Positions 34,458 to 41,999 of a stretch of 64,000 nt of DNA are shown piece by piece. The first letter of the stretch is position 1. The number at the start of each line of letters is the position of its first letter. The position numbers were made by a program, and so were the translations under genes. The DNA is from Billgrantia gudaonensis (GTDB lineage: Bacteria > Pseudomonadota > Gammaproteobacteria > Pseudomonadales > Halomonadaceae), in NCBI RefSeq assembly GCF_900100195.1, contig NZ_FNES01000011.1, positions 1 through 64,000 on the forward strand, written 5' to 3'. The notes beneath the pieces were generated by a model. It saw nothing but the letters and a program-made list of their open reading frames with translations. It was not told the DNA's origin and did no database searches.

Positions 34458-34718
34458 CTATTCATCTCGGTCGCGCTGATCATGCCCGACATGACGGTGC
34501 ATCAGGAAGTGCATGCCGAGACAGAGGGCCAGGGGCAGCAGCAGCCAGGCGCCGCTGCTCAGTGATTGCCCGCCCCACATGAACAGCAGCACGGCGCCTC
34601 CCATCAGCACCACGCAGGCGGTCATCATCCATTTATGGAGTGCCGCGGTAGGGGAAGACGGCTCTTTCTGTGATTCGGCCTCTCCCGAGGGGGGCTTGGT
34701 GGATTCTGGTCGTTTCAT
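34458..34718 (-). CDS. DUF2933-type small membrane protein
   Basis: 86 residues: a polar N-terminus (ESTKPPSGEAESQKEPSSP), two membrane segments (MMTACVVLMGGAVLLFMWGG; GAWLLLPLALCLGMHFLMHR) and a His/Asp-rich tail (HRHVGHDQRDRDE). This is the layout of DUF2933 proteins that accompany copper P-type ATPases; a second one lies at 49239-49484, also next to a copper ATPase. The start overlaps the end of the ATPase gene (34715), so they are coupled. The ISPpu12-like element is inserted 6 bp beyond its stop codon. Confidence 0.78.
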   Translation of the reverse strand: MKRPESTKPPSGEAESQKEPSSPTAALHKWMMTACVVLMGGAVLLFMWGGQSLSSGAWLLLPLALCLGMHFLMHRHVGHDQRDRDE

Positions 34719-37261
34719 GAGCGGTCGCCTTTGGCTTGGACCGATGGGGTGGCAGTGGAAGGCTCTCCGCGGGGCTGCTCACGGGCGTAACGCCGCTTGA
34801 GCAGCAGCGAGTTGCCGATCACCGAGAGGGAGCTGGTGGTCATGGCGATGACGCCGATCATCGGGTGCAACAGGCCGATGGCGGCGATGGGGATGGCGGC
34901 CACGTTATAGGCGCTGGCCCAGATCAGGTTCTGGACGATCTTGCCGAAGGTGGCACGCGAGAGGTGCATGGCGTCCACCACGGCGGTGAGCTCGCCGCGT
35001 ACCAGGGTCACGTCCGCCGCCTCGATGGCCACGTCGGCCCCGGCACCGATGGCGATGCCCACGTTGGCCTGCTTCAGTGCTGCGGCGTCGTTGATGCCGT
35101 CGCCGACCATGGCCACGTGGTTGCCGTGTTGTTCCTGCAGCGCGCGGATGGCATCAACCTTGCCTTCCGGCAGCACGCCGGCCTGGACCTCGTCGATGCC
35201 CACCTCGTCGGCCACGGCGCGGGCGGCGCGTTCATTGTCGCCGGTGATCATCACCACGTGCAGACCGAGATCATGCATGCCGCGGATGGCCTCCACCGAC
35301 TCCTGCTTGAGGGTGTCGGCCACTGCCCCCAAGCCGAGCGCCTGGCCGTCGGCGGCGACGATCACCACGGTGCGGCCCTTGCCCTCGAGCTCGCCCATGG
35401 CGTCATCCAGGGCCTCGAGGCCGGTCACGCCTTCCTCTTCCAGCAACCGGCGATTGCCGATCAGCACGCTTTCGTTGCCGACCCGGCCCGACACGCCACG
35501 GGCGCCGGTGGAGCGGAACTCGCTGACCTCGCCGGGTTTCACATCGCGCTCCCGGGCACCATCGACGATAGCCCGGGCGATGGGGTGCTCCGAGGCGTTC
35601 TCCACGCTCGCCGCCAGGGTGAGCAGGCGGTTTTCGTCGGCGCCTTCGGCGACGACGGCCTCGGTGAGTTTTGGTTCGCCGCGGGTGATGGTGCCGGTCT
35701 TGTCGAGCACCATCACTTTGACGTCCTTGAAGGTCTGGATCGCTTCGCCGGAGCGGATCAGGATGCCACGCTCGGCACCGATGCCGGAGCCGACCATCAG
35801 CGCCGTGGGGGTGGCCAGGCCCAGCGCGCATGGACAGGCGATGACTAGCACTGCGATGGCGGCGAGAATCGCCAGCACCGGCGTGGCGGCCTCGGGGTTC
35901 ACCCAGGGCAGGAAGGTCGCACCCCAGTCGAGGATCGGTCGCAGGGCATCCGGGAATAGCGCCCAGGCCACCAGGCTGGCCAGAGCGATGGCCAGCACCG
36001 CCGGTACGAAGCGACCGGTCATGCGATCGGCGAATTCCTGGATCGGTACCCGCGAGCCCTGAGCCTGGTCGATCAGCCGCACCACTTGGGAGAGGAAGGT
36101 ATCGCCGCCGACGCGGGTCGCCTTGACCCGCAAGCGTCCCTCCTTGTTGATGGTGGCACCGATCACGCTGTCCCCGGTGCTCTTGTAGACCGGTATCGAC
36201 TCGCCGGTGGCGATGGACTCGTCGAGATGGCTCTCGCCCTCGACCACCTCGCCGTCGGTGGGGATCTTGTCGCCGGGGCGCACGACCATGATGTCGCCCG
36301 GGGCCAGCTCCTTCACCGCCACCTCGACTTCCTCGCCATCGCGCTCGACGCGTGCTGTCTTGGCACCCAGGGTCATTAGGCGGCGGATGGCCTGGGAGGC
36401 GCGTCCCTTGGCGAGTGCCTCCAGGTAACGGCCCAGCAGGTGGAAGGTCATGATGGTGGCGGCCATCTCGATGAATGAGGTCATGGGGTAGACGAAGCCG
36501 ACTAGGCCGATCAAGTAGGGCGGCAGGCTGCCCATGGAGATCAGCACGTCCATGTTGAAGGTGCCGTTCTTCAGCGAGCGCCAGGTCGACTTGTGGGTGG
36601 CGATACCGCCATAGAGAAACACCACCGGGAAGGCCAGCACGGCGATGATGGCCAGGTAGCCGGGAATCGGCTGCCAGAACATGTGCGGCATCATCAGCAG
36701 CATGATCAGGGTGGTGGGTACCGCAGCGATGATCAGCCGCTTGCGGGCCTGGGAAAGATAGGCCTCCTCGATCTCGGCGTCGCTGTCGGCATCCTCCGCC
36801 TCGTCGGCCTGCACGGCGGCCACCTCATAGCCGGCCCCTTCCACGGCGCGCTTGAGCGCATCGCCATCGGGGCCATCGGCGGCAATACTCACAGAGACGC
36901 GATGGCTGGCGATATTGGTGTCGATTGATTCGATACCCTCGAGCCGCTCCAGGGTACTGCGGATGATGCCGGCGCAGTGGTCCGAGCCCATGCCGGGAAC
37001 GGTCAGGCGGACCTGTTGCATGCCGGTACCACCACTGACGGCGGCCACGTCATAGCCGGCGCCTTCGACGGCTTCCTTCAAGGTGTCGCCGTCGGGCCCG
37101 CCTGCTTCGATGGTCACGCTGACATGGTGGTTGGCGATATTGGTCTGGATCTCGCCCACGCCATCGAGGCGTTCCAGCGTCTTGCGCACGATGCCGGCAC
37201 AGTGGTCACTGCCCATGCCGGGGACCGTCAGGGTGATCGTGTTGGGGGGCGAATCGCTCAT
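34715..37261 (-). CDS. copA: copper-exporting P1B-type ATPase with two atypical HMA domains
   Basis: 848 residues. Two N-terminal HMA domains (about 7-75 and 84-150), both with the loop GMGSDHC, where the first Cys of the usual GMxCxxC is Ser. The catalytic machinery is complete: TGES, CPC motif ([10 protein letters not shown]), DKTGTITRG, SEHPIARAI and GDGINDAAALKQA. Helix 7/8 motifs YNVAAIPIAAI and MTTSSLSVIGNS indicate Cu(I) transport. ATG 37261 follows AGGAG. It exports Cu(I) from cytoplasm to periplasm and is coupled to the DUF2933 gene; the Spy-like gene lies 77 nt upstream. Confidence 0.93.
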   Translation of the reverse strand: MSDSPPNTITLTVPGMGSDHCAGIVRKTLERLDGVGEIQTNIANHHVSVTIEAGGPDGDTLKEAVEGAGYDVAAVSGGTGMQQVRLTVPGMGSDHCAGIIRSTLERLEGIESIDTNIASHRVSVSIAADGPDGDALKRAVEGAGYEVAAVQADEAEDADSDAEIEEAYLSQARKRLIIAAVPTTLIMLLMMPHMFWQPIPGYLAIIAVLAFPVVFLYGGIATHKSTWRSLKNGTFNMDVLISMGSLPPYLIGLVGFVYPMTSFIEMAATIMTFHLLGRYLEALAKGRASQAIRRLMTLGAKTARVERDGEEVEVAVKELAPGDIMVVRPGDKIPTDGEVVEGESHLDESIATGESIPVYKSTGDSVIGATINKEGRLRVKATRVGGDTFLSQVVRLIDQAQGSRVPIQEFADRMTGRFVPAVLAIALASLVAWALFPDALRPILDWGATFLPWVNPEAATPVLAILAAIAVLVIACPCALGLATPTALMVGSGIGAERGILIRSGEAIQTFKDVKVMVLDKTGTITRGEPKLTEAVVAEGADENRLLTLAASVENASEHPIARAIVDGARERDVKPGEVSEFRSTGARGVSGRVGNESVLIGNRRLLEEEGVTGLEALDDAMGELEGKGRTVVIVAADGQALGLGAVADTLKQESVEAIRGMHDLGLHVVMITGDNERAARAVADEVGIDEVQAGVLPEGKVDAIRALQEQHGNHVAMVGDGINDAAALKQANVGIAIGAGADVAIEAADVTLVRGELTAVVDAMHLSRATFGKIVQNLIWASAYNVAAIPIAAIGLLHPMIGVIAMTTSSLSVIGNSLLLKRRYAREQPRGEPSTATPSVQAKGDRS

Positions 37262-37338
37262 CGCTTGTCTCCTGCGGGCGTTGCCGAGTGGACGGCCAAC
37301 CATGGCCGTCCTGTTGCCTGAGTCTGTGACACTCCCGG

Positions 37339-37986
37339 TCAGTGATGGGCCTCGTGGTCCTCGGGGTCGACGTCACCCTCGGGGGTGGCCTGCTGAAGCT
37401 GCTGGCGTTGCTCGTCGGTGAGCAGGTCGTTCATGGTATTTTCCAGACGCACCCTCTCGGCCATCATCTCGCCGTGAAGCTCGGCCATCCGACCGTGCAG
37501 GGCCTGGACCTCCTCAGGATCGGGGCGCTCGCCGCGCATCTCCGCCATCAGGTCCTCGCGTAGGTTCATCAGGCGGCCCATGCGCTCGAACTGGGCGGGG
37601 CGATGCTCCTGCATCAGCGCGCGCATCTCGTCGTGCTGCTCCGGGTCGAGCACCTCCCGCATCATGCCCATGCCGGCGCCTCCCATCATCGGGCAGGTCA
37701 TCATCCCGCCACCCATCATGCCTTTCATCATGCCGGGCCCCATGCCGCCCTGGCCGCCACTCATCATTCCCCCCATCATGCCGGGCCCCATGTCGCCCTG
37801 GCCGCCGCCCATCATTCCGCCCATCATGTCAGGGCCCATGCCGCCTTGGCCGCCGCTGCCGCCCGTCATGCCGCTACCCTGATTGGGCTGATTGGTCGGC
37901 ATGCTCTGGGCGAGAGCGATGCCGCTACCACTGGCACCGAGTGCCAGGGCGAGTCCGAGAGCGAGAGTATGCTTGCGAATTTCCAT
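37339..37986 (-). CDS. Spy-like Met/Gly-rich periplasmic protein, second copy
   Basis: 215 residues with a signal peptide ending GIALAQSMP. A Met/Gly region (GGQGGMGPDMMGGMMGGGQG and further copies, less regular than in the 13469-14161 product) precedes a Spy/CpxP-like helical domain (LDPEQHDEMRALMQEHRPAQ; TMNDLLTDEQRQQLQQ). It is a clear paralogue: both share FERMGxxMNLRxDxM and RPDPEEVQALHG. It probably buffers Cu(I) in the periplasm next to the ATPase that delivers it there. No CopR-type box was found upstream. Confidence 0.8.
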   Translation of the reverse strand: MEIRKHTLALGLALALGASGSGIALAQSMPTNQPNQGSGMTGGSGGQGGMGPDMMGGMMGGGQGDMGPGMMGGMMSGGQGGMGPGMMKGMMGGGMMTCPMMGGAGMGMMREVLDPEQHDEMRALMQEHRPAQFERMGRLMNLREDLMAEMRGERPDPEEVQALHGRMAELHGEMMAERVRLENTMNDLLTDEQRQQLQQATPEGDVDPEDHEAHH

Positions 37987-38108
37987 GATCCTTCTCCTAG
38001 CGAGCTGTTGGGCCCATTCAGGCCCTTTGCTGACATTATTCGGCTACGTGCTGCACAGAGGTCAATCCCATGTAACAGTGACTAGGTGTGAGGAGAATTA
38101 CCCAGGGC

Positions 38109-38507
38109 TCAGGATCTGAAACGTTGTGTCAGCAGATAGACGGGAACCGGAGAAGGGTCGGGCAGAGCTTGCGGGACACCGCTGCTGGCGAGTATCCGAG
38201 GTGCCGGGTCCATACCGCCCAAGGAGGGAGGAACGGTAGCGAATTTGATGTCCTGCTGCGTCACGTGCGGCAGGGCACCGACGAGAGAACTCGTATCATG
38301 GCCATGGTGGCAGCTGGGGGCCTCCTGGGGAGCCTCGAGGTGTTGCCCGGCTAGGGGGCTGCCCTGGAGGAAGGCAGTCTCGTGGTGGGCGTGGGACTGA
38401 ATCGCAACCAGGAATAGACCCAGTAGCATCAGTGCGACTATACCGATACGCAGGCACGACAAGGCGTGGGCAAGACTGAGGCGGCGTGTCGGTGGGCTCT
38501 TGGCCAT
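38109..38507 (-). CDS. exported CHHGH protein, paralogue 1, behind an ANR-type box
   Basis: 132 residues. One hydrophobic signal/anchor (IGIVALMLLGLFLVAIQSHA) is followed by a His-rich mature start (HAHHETA), a CHHGH motif (PSCHHGHDTS) and a conserved end (SPVPVYLLTQRFRS). The same CHHGH and VPVYLLTQRYR motifs occur in the 53514-53957 product. CHHGH could be a metal site. The start at 38507 is chosen because the upstream GTG (38543) lies inside the inferred -10 element. The family is not recognised. Confidence 0.65.
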   Translation of the reverse strand: MAKSPPTRRLSLAHALSCLRIGIVALMLLGLFLVAIQSHAHHETAFLQGSPLAGQHLEAPQEAPSCHHGHDTSSLVGALPHVTQQDIKFATVPPSLGGMDPAPRILASSGVPQALPDPSPVPVYLLTQRFRS

Positions 38508-38541
38508 GGTGGCAGACAACTTGACGAGAAACGGCTCCCTC

Positions 38542-38583
38542 ACCTTAGACCAGTGATACTACCTGTCCATTGATATGCATCAA
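38542..38583 (-). promoter_or_regulatory. FNR/ANR-type box and promoter of CHHGH gene 1
   Basis: TTGATGCATATCAA (38583-38570 on the minus strand) is a perfect FNR/ANR palindrome, TTGAT-N4-ATCAA. A -10-like TAAGGT starts after exactly 22 nt (38547-38542), the spacing of class II FNR promoters centred near -41.5. Confidence 0.72.
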
Positions 38584-38655
38584 GATCGAAGAAAGCAGGA
38601 GGCGTGTGTGCAGAATCAGGTTGCCAAATCCTGTTTCCGCCATGAAATACTGTCA

Positions 38656-39903
38656 TTAATTCTGACGCGGTGCGTGTTTAACCAGTGCTATCACTCGAGG
38701 ATGATAGTGAACAAAGAATGTAAGGATGGCGGTAACGAAAAGCACGATCGCAAGCCCCCAGTATGTGCCGAGCGCGCTGCCAGCGAACAGCAATCCGGCG
38801 CCCGCAGACCCCACGGCTTGCCCAAGGCTGGCCAAGGCGGTCTGCTTGCCCAGCGCCGCACCCTGTGCCGGCCCGCTGGCCAGGGAGACCTGATAGGCCA
38901 GTAGCGGAACCAGCAGCCCTGATCCCGCGCCAAGTAGCCCGACCACGACGAATGCCCCCCAGAAGTTCGAAGCATACGGGAGGCCAAGAATGCCTACGGC
39001 CATCAACAGGAAGGACCCGCCGATCAGATGGCTGGGAGAGAGGCGTTTCGGTGGGTATGCCGACCACAGAAGTTGCGCCGCCAGCATCACCAGGCTGCAC
39101 TCCGTGAACAGCAACCCGACCCTGAAGGGGTCGAGACCAATAGACTGCCTCGCCTGCAGGCTGAGCCCCACCTCAAAGGCCCCCAGGCCGAGCATCGCCA
39201 GCAGCGTCAGCGTCAGGAAGCCACCGATTGCTCGAGTCGAGTCCGGCTCGGAGGCATGCGTGTCGGAAGGCGGGCGGTGAGCCGGCTGTTCGCGGACGTG
39301 ATGGTAGATCAACAGCCACACTGCACCAGCGAATCCCGCCGTGACCACGAAGGGCCATGCCACTGGCCCGCCGAGGACCATGTCGGATTGAGGCATCACC
39401 ATGGGAATGCTGGCGAGCCAGCCGCTAAGCATGGGGCCGGACAAGAAGCCCAAGGTGGCGGCGGCACTGAGCCAGGCAAAACGCCGTGCACGGCGCGTTG
39501 GGTCGTCACACTCGGCCGCCTGCGCCAACGCCACCGGGATCACCGCTGCCGCAAAGGCGCCGGCAAGGGCCCGTACCCCATAGGCGAGTGGCAGGTTTCG
39601 AGTCAGGCTGAAGCCCAGCATGGCCAGTGCAAACCCTGCCAGCCCCCATAGCAGGATGGGCCGACGGCCCAGGCGGTCGGAGAGACTTCCCCATAGTGGG
39701 GCAAAGCCGAACAAGGCCAGCGTATACACCCCCGTCAGCAGCCCGGTGTGAAGCGATACGTCCCCGGGGGTAGTCACTGCCAGCACCCGGTCGAGGAACA
39801 GCGGCAGAATCGGCAGCACCGTACCGTAGCCGAGGAAGACGACTAAGGTGGCGGCGAGCAGAGCCGTGAAGCCGGCTCCTGATTTGCTGAGGACCCCCGC
39901 CAT
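38656..39903 (-). CDS. MFS transporter
   Basis: 415 residues and twelve membrane helices. The MFS motif between helices 2 and 3 is GSLSDRLGRRPILLWG, with a helix-4 RALAGAFAAAVIPVALA and a drug/proton-antiporter-like helix 5 (GFLSGPMLSGWL). This resembles the TetA/Bcr-like DHA1 branch of efflux proteins; the substrate cannot be told. The start codon overlaps the stop of the chimeric ORF upstream (TAATG), and that ORF may now drive its translation. Confidence 0.82.
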   Translation of the reverse strand: MAGVLSKSGAGFTALLAATLVVFLGYGTVLPILPLFLDRVLAVTTPGDVSLHTGLLTGVYTLALFGFAPLWGSLSDRLGRRPILLWGLAGFALAMLGFSLTRNLPLAYGVRALAGAFAAAVIPVALAQAAECDDPTRRARRFAWLSAAATLGFLSGPMLSGWLASIPMVMPQSDMVLGGPVAWPFVVTAGFAGAVWLLIYHHVREQPAHRPPSDTHASEPDSTRAIGGFLTLTLLAMLGLGAFEVGLSLQARQSIGLDPFRVGLLFTECSLVMLAAQLLWSAYPPKRLSPSHLIGGSFLLMAVGILGLPYASNFWGAFVVVGLLGAGSGLLVPLLAYQVSLASGPAQGAALGKQTALASLGQAVGSAGAGLLFAGSALGTYWGLAIVLFVTAILTFFVHYHPRVIALVKHAPRQN

Positions 39904-40103
39904 TAGTGAAAGACCATGCTGGCGATATCAAAGCCGGCATCGACTTGGAATATCTCACCGTTAACACCAGTGACATAGTCGCTGGCTAGCACCGCCGTCC
40001 GTGCCGCTTTTACGGAGGCAACGCGGAGCAGGTAACCGTTCCGAGCCCGCTGCACCAAGTCATCGAGCGTTGCAATAGGCACTGGCGTTGCCGTCTGGGT
40101 CAT
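39903..40103 (-). pseudogene. chimeric remnant: 5' end of a pta-like gene joined to the 3' end of a fabI-like gene
   Basis: 66 residues. The first ~36 (MTQTATPVPIATLDDLVQRA, then VASVKAARTAVL) match the start of the intact phosphotransacylase at 45915, and the leader sequence is also similar, though its AGGAGGTGAC site has decayed to AGAAGTGAC. The last ~28 (ASDYVTGVNGEIFQVDAGFD) are the C-terminus of an enoyl-ACP reductase or related SDR. In PHA islands such genes occur close together, so a deletion between them explains the join. No catalytic part of either enzyme is left. Confidence 0.7.
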
Positions 40104-40171
40104 GTCACTTCTCGGGTGGATGCTATCTAGGTTGATAGGTTCCGCTCGCAATCGGCAGCAAGAGTGCTGTC

Positions 40172-41242
40172 TTAACGCGGGGCCAGAGATATCTGGTGGC
40201 CTATCCCATTAAGTGGTATGTCGTGCTGGATATTGAGAGTGATTGGGTCGATTACCCAGAGCTTGCTTTCCTCGCTACTGGTGACAAGCAACCGACCATC
40301 AGTTGGAGCCACTGCCAGATGGTAGGGGGCCGGGGGCAGGTCGATACTTTGCCGAGTCCCGTCGTCGAGTGTGATCCTGACAAGCCGGTCGTCACCTTGG
40401 CTCGTCGCGTACAGCGTCTGCCCATCTGGGCTCAAGCCGACGCCATGGGGGGCTTTGCCCACTGTATATTCACCCGCCACGGTGCCGGTAGACAGATCGA
40501 GTGCAACGACGCGCCCGGCCGAATCATCATTGACGTAGAGCCGGTCATTGTCGGGTGATAGGACCATGTGCCCCAGGCTGCCGCCGATCCGCATGTTGCG
40601 TTCAACGAACCAGTTCTGGGTATCGATCTCACTGACCGTCCCATTCCCCGTGTTGCTGACCAACAGCGATTGGCCGTCTTCAGTTTCGGTGACGTAGTTC
40701 GGGGCCGGTCCGGTGGCCACTGTCGCGACAACCTGGCCGGAATTTAGCGAAACGATACTGATGCCACCCCCCATGGGATGAGTGGAGACGGCATAGCGAC
40801 CATCGGCCGTCACCAACACATGGTGAACCGGGCTGGGGACTTCCAGCTTTCGCACGATGGAATGGGTGGTCGTATCCACTACATACAGTAGGCCGGTGCT
40901 TTGCTCATCCGCCGGGGCCTTCCCGCTCCCACCGTGATGTGCCGCATGTTCGTCTTCCGTCATGCCCTCCGGACGACTGACATTTTCCTCGGTATCGCGC
41001 GGCGTGAGGCTGCCGGCAACCAGATACTTACCGTCCGGTGTTAATGCCGAGCCGTGCGTATTAATGGTATCCGGTATGGTGGCAGTCATCTGGTAGCTCT
41101 CCAGGTCGATCACGCCGACGGCATCTGCCAAGCCCATCGGCACGAAGGCGTGATTACCAGACGCCATCGCAGTGATCGATGCTCCCATCATCACACCCGC
41201 CACCATGGAGTTGAGCCATGGCCGTATTGATTTGCGTTTCAT
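40172..41242 (-). CDS. periplasmic YncE-like beta-propeller protein
   Basis: 356 residues with a signal peptide (AGVMMGASITAMASG). Repeated blades of the YVTN type follow: HGSALTPDGKYLVAGS, HHVLVTADGRYAVSTH, GHMVLSPDNDRLYVNDD, HGVGLSPDGQTLYATSQ. A His/Glu-rich insertion (MTEDEHAAHHGGSGKAPADE) lies in the first third and could bind metal. Such propellers serve as ligand- or metal-binding periplasmic proteins; no specific role can be stated. The neighbouring DNA on both sides consists of gene fragments. Confidence 0.8.
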   Translation of the reverse strand: MKRKSIRPWLNSMVAGVMMGASITAMASGNHAFVPMGLADAVGVIDLESYQMTATIPDTINTHGSALTPDGKYLVAGSLTPRDTEENVSRPEGMTEDEHAAHHGGSGKAPADEQSTGLLYVVDTTTHSIVRKLEVPSPVHHVLVTADGRYAVSTHPMGGGISIVSLNSGQVVATVATGPAPNYVTETEDGQSLLVSNTGNGTVSEIDTQNWFVERNMRIGGSLGHMVLSPDNDRLYVNDDSAGRVVALDLSTGTVAGEYTVGKAPHGVGLSPDGQTLYATSQGDDRLVRITLDDGTRQSIDLPPAPYHLAVAPTDGRLLVTSSEESKLWVIDPITLNIQHDIPLNGIGHQISLAPR

Positions 41243-41413
41243 GCTTTACTTCCTTATCTTTGCTGAAATACGCCGTAAGAGCGCAGGGCTATGGGTTCGC
41301 TGTCGACACGGTCGTTGGTGATTTAGTCCTGGGGCGGCATAGTTTTGATGAGACGAATCTCACTGGGTCACTTTACCCTTGTGCCACGAAACGACACGCC
41401 CAAACGCCACGCC

Positions 41414-41490
41414 TTAGAGTTCCTCGAACCCCATCTCAAAAAGGCTGTCGCGAGTGGCGGCGACGTAGCGAATTCATTACCACCGTGACT
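41414..41490 (-). pseudogene. fused fragments: end of a copper P-type ATPase and end of a DUF3141 gene
   Basis: On the minus strand, VVMNSLRRRR repeats the C-terminus of the copper ATPase encoded at 49487-51895 ([10 protein letters not shown]). The DNA between GCGAATTCAT and ACCACCG is nearly identical. In a shifted frame the next bases read ATRDSLFEMGFEEL and a stop at 41414, matching [14 protein letters not shown] near the end of the DUF3141 protein at 46546. Both are short, so this is moderate evidence for deletion scars. Confidence 0.5.
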
Positions 41491-41739
41491 TTCATTGTGC
41501 CGGCTTTCTCGCCTTTCCTCCGATTACCGTGAGATGGATGTTCATGTCGGTGAAGGTGCTGAGCTATGGAGTCGCCTGCCTCGCCTTGATGTCTTGAATC
41601 AACTTGTTGGCTGGGTCATCATGGGTTTAAAGATTATGTTTTTATTCCCCGTAGTAATATAAGTGGGTGAGGCCGAATGGAGTAAATCTGGGCAACACAT
41701 GATATTTCGATCAGACGTCAAGTCTGTTTGACGACATTG

Positions 41740-41771
41740 ATTATAGCTGTGCAAGCTGAAATGAAGCTGAA
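41740..41771 (-). promoter_or_regulatory. orphan CopR-type box with perfect -10
   Basis: On the minus strand TTCAG begins at 41771 and again at 41760 (11-bp period), and TATAAT starts 15 nt after the second repeat (41745-41740). It faces decayed DNA and then the YncE-like gene about 500 bp downstream. It is probably the surviving promoter of a deleted copper gene. Confidence 0.65.
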
Positions 41772-41785
41772 GATGCAGATGCAGT

Positions 41786-41985
41786 TCAGCGGTGCTCGCT
41801 TCTCGGGCCATTGAGTAGTTCGCCGAAGTGCTCGATGCCGGAGGCGGCCTTGGCACGCAGCTTGTCGAGGCTCTTATTGGGCATCGCCTTCACCATGGCC
41901 ATGCAGTAGCCCCCCCCCGGGGGCGATGGCCGCGACGCAGGTATTGTGGCGGGCGAAGTCCTTGGCCCAGGTGGCGCCCATCGCA
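41786..41985 (-). pseudogene. short-chain dehydrogenase fragment with a homopolymer frameshift
   Basis: The minus strand reads MGATWAKDFARHNTCVAAIAP, the conserved stretch after the SDR active site. After a run of C/G bases near 41910-41925 that shifts the frame, it continues as MAMVKAMPNKSLDKLRAK. The active-site Tyr-x-x-x-Lys part is missing upstream, and the last residues (ASGIEHFGELLNG) do not look like SDR and may come from another gene. PHA loci often have acetoacetyl-CoA or 3-hydroxybutyrate SDRs. Confidence 0.6.
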
Positions 41986-41999
41986 TCCCCCCGGATCGG

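Larger units (their letters stand above)
41243..41999. other. decayed strip with gene fragments and an orphan CopR box
   Basis: No intact gene is seen. The strip holds a two-part fragment (41414-41490), an orphan CopR-type box (41740-41771) and an SDR fragment (41786-41985), all listed separately. The rest (41243-41410 and 41500-41735) has only short frames without recognisable motifs. Confidence 0.6.

Noticed and set aside
34736..36062. Two long plus-strand frames (370 and 373 residues)
   Set aside because: Both are opposite the CopA P-type ATPase, with no motif of their own.
41218..41532. Plus-strand 104-residue frame with RRRSEFITT
   Set aside because: The resemblance to another frame at 49500 comes from the shared ATPase 3' end read on the wrong strand; there is no ribosome site or family motif.
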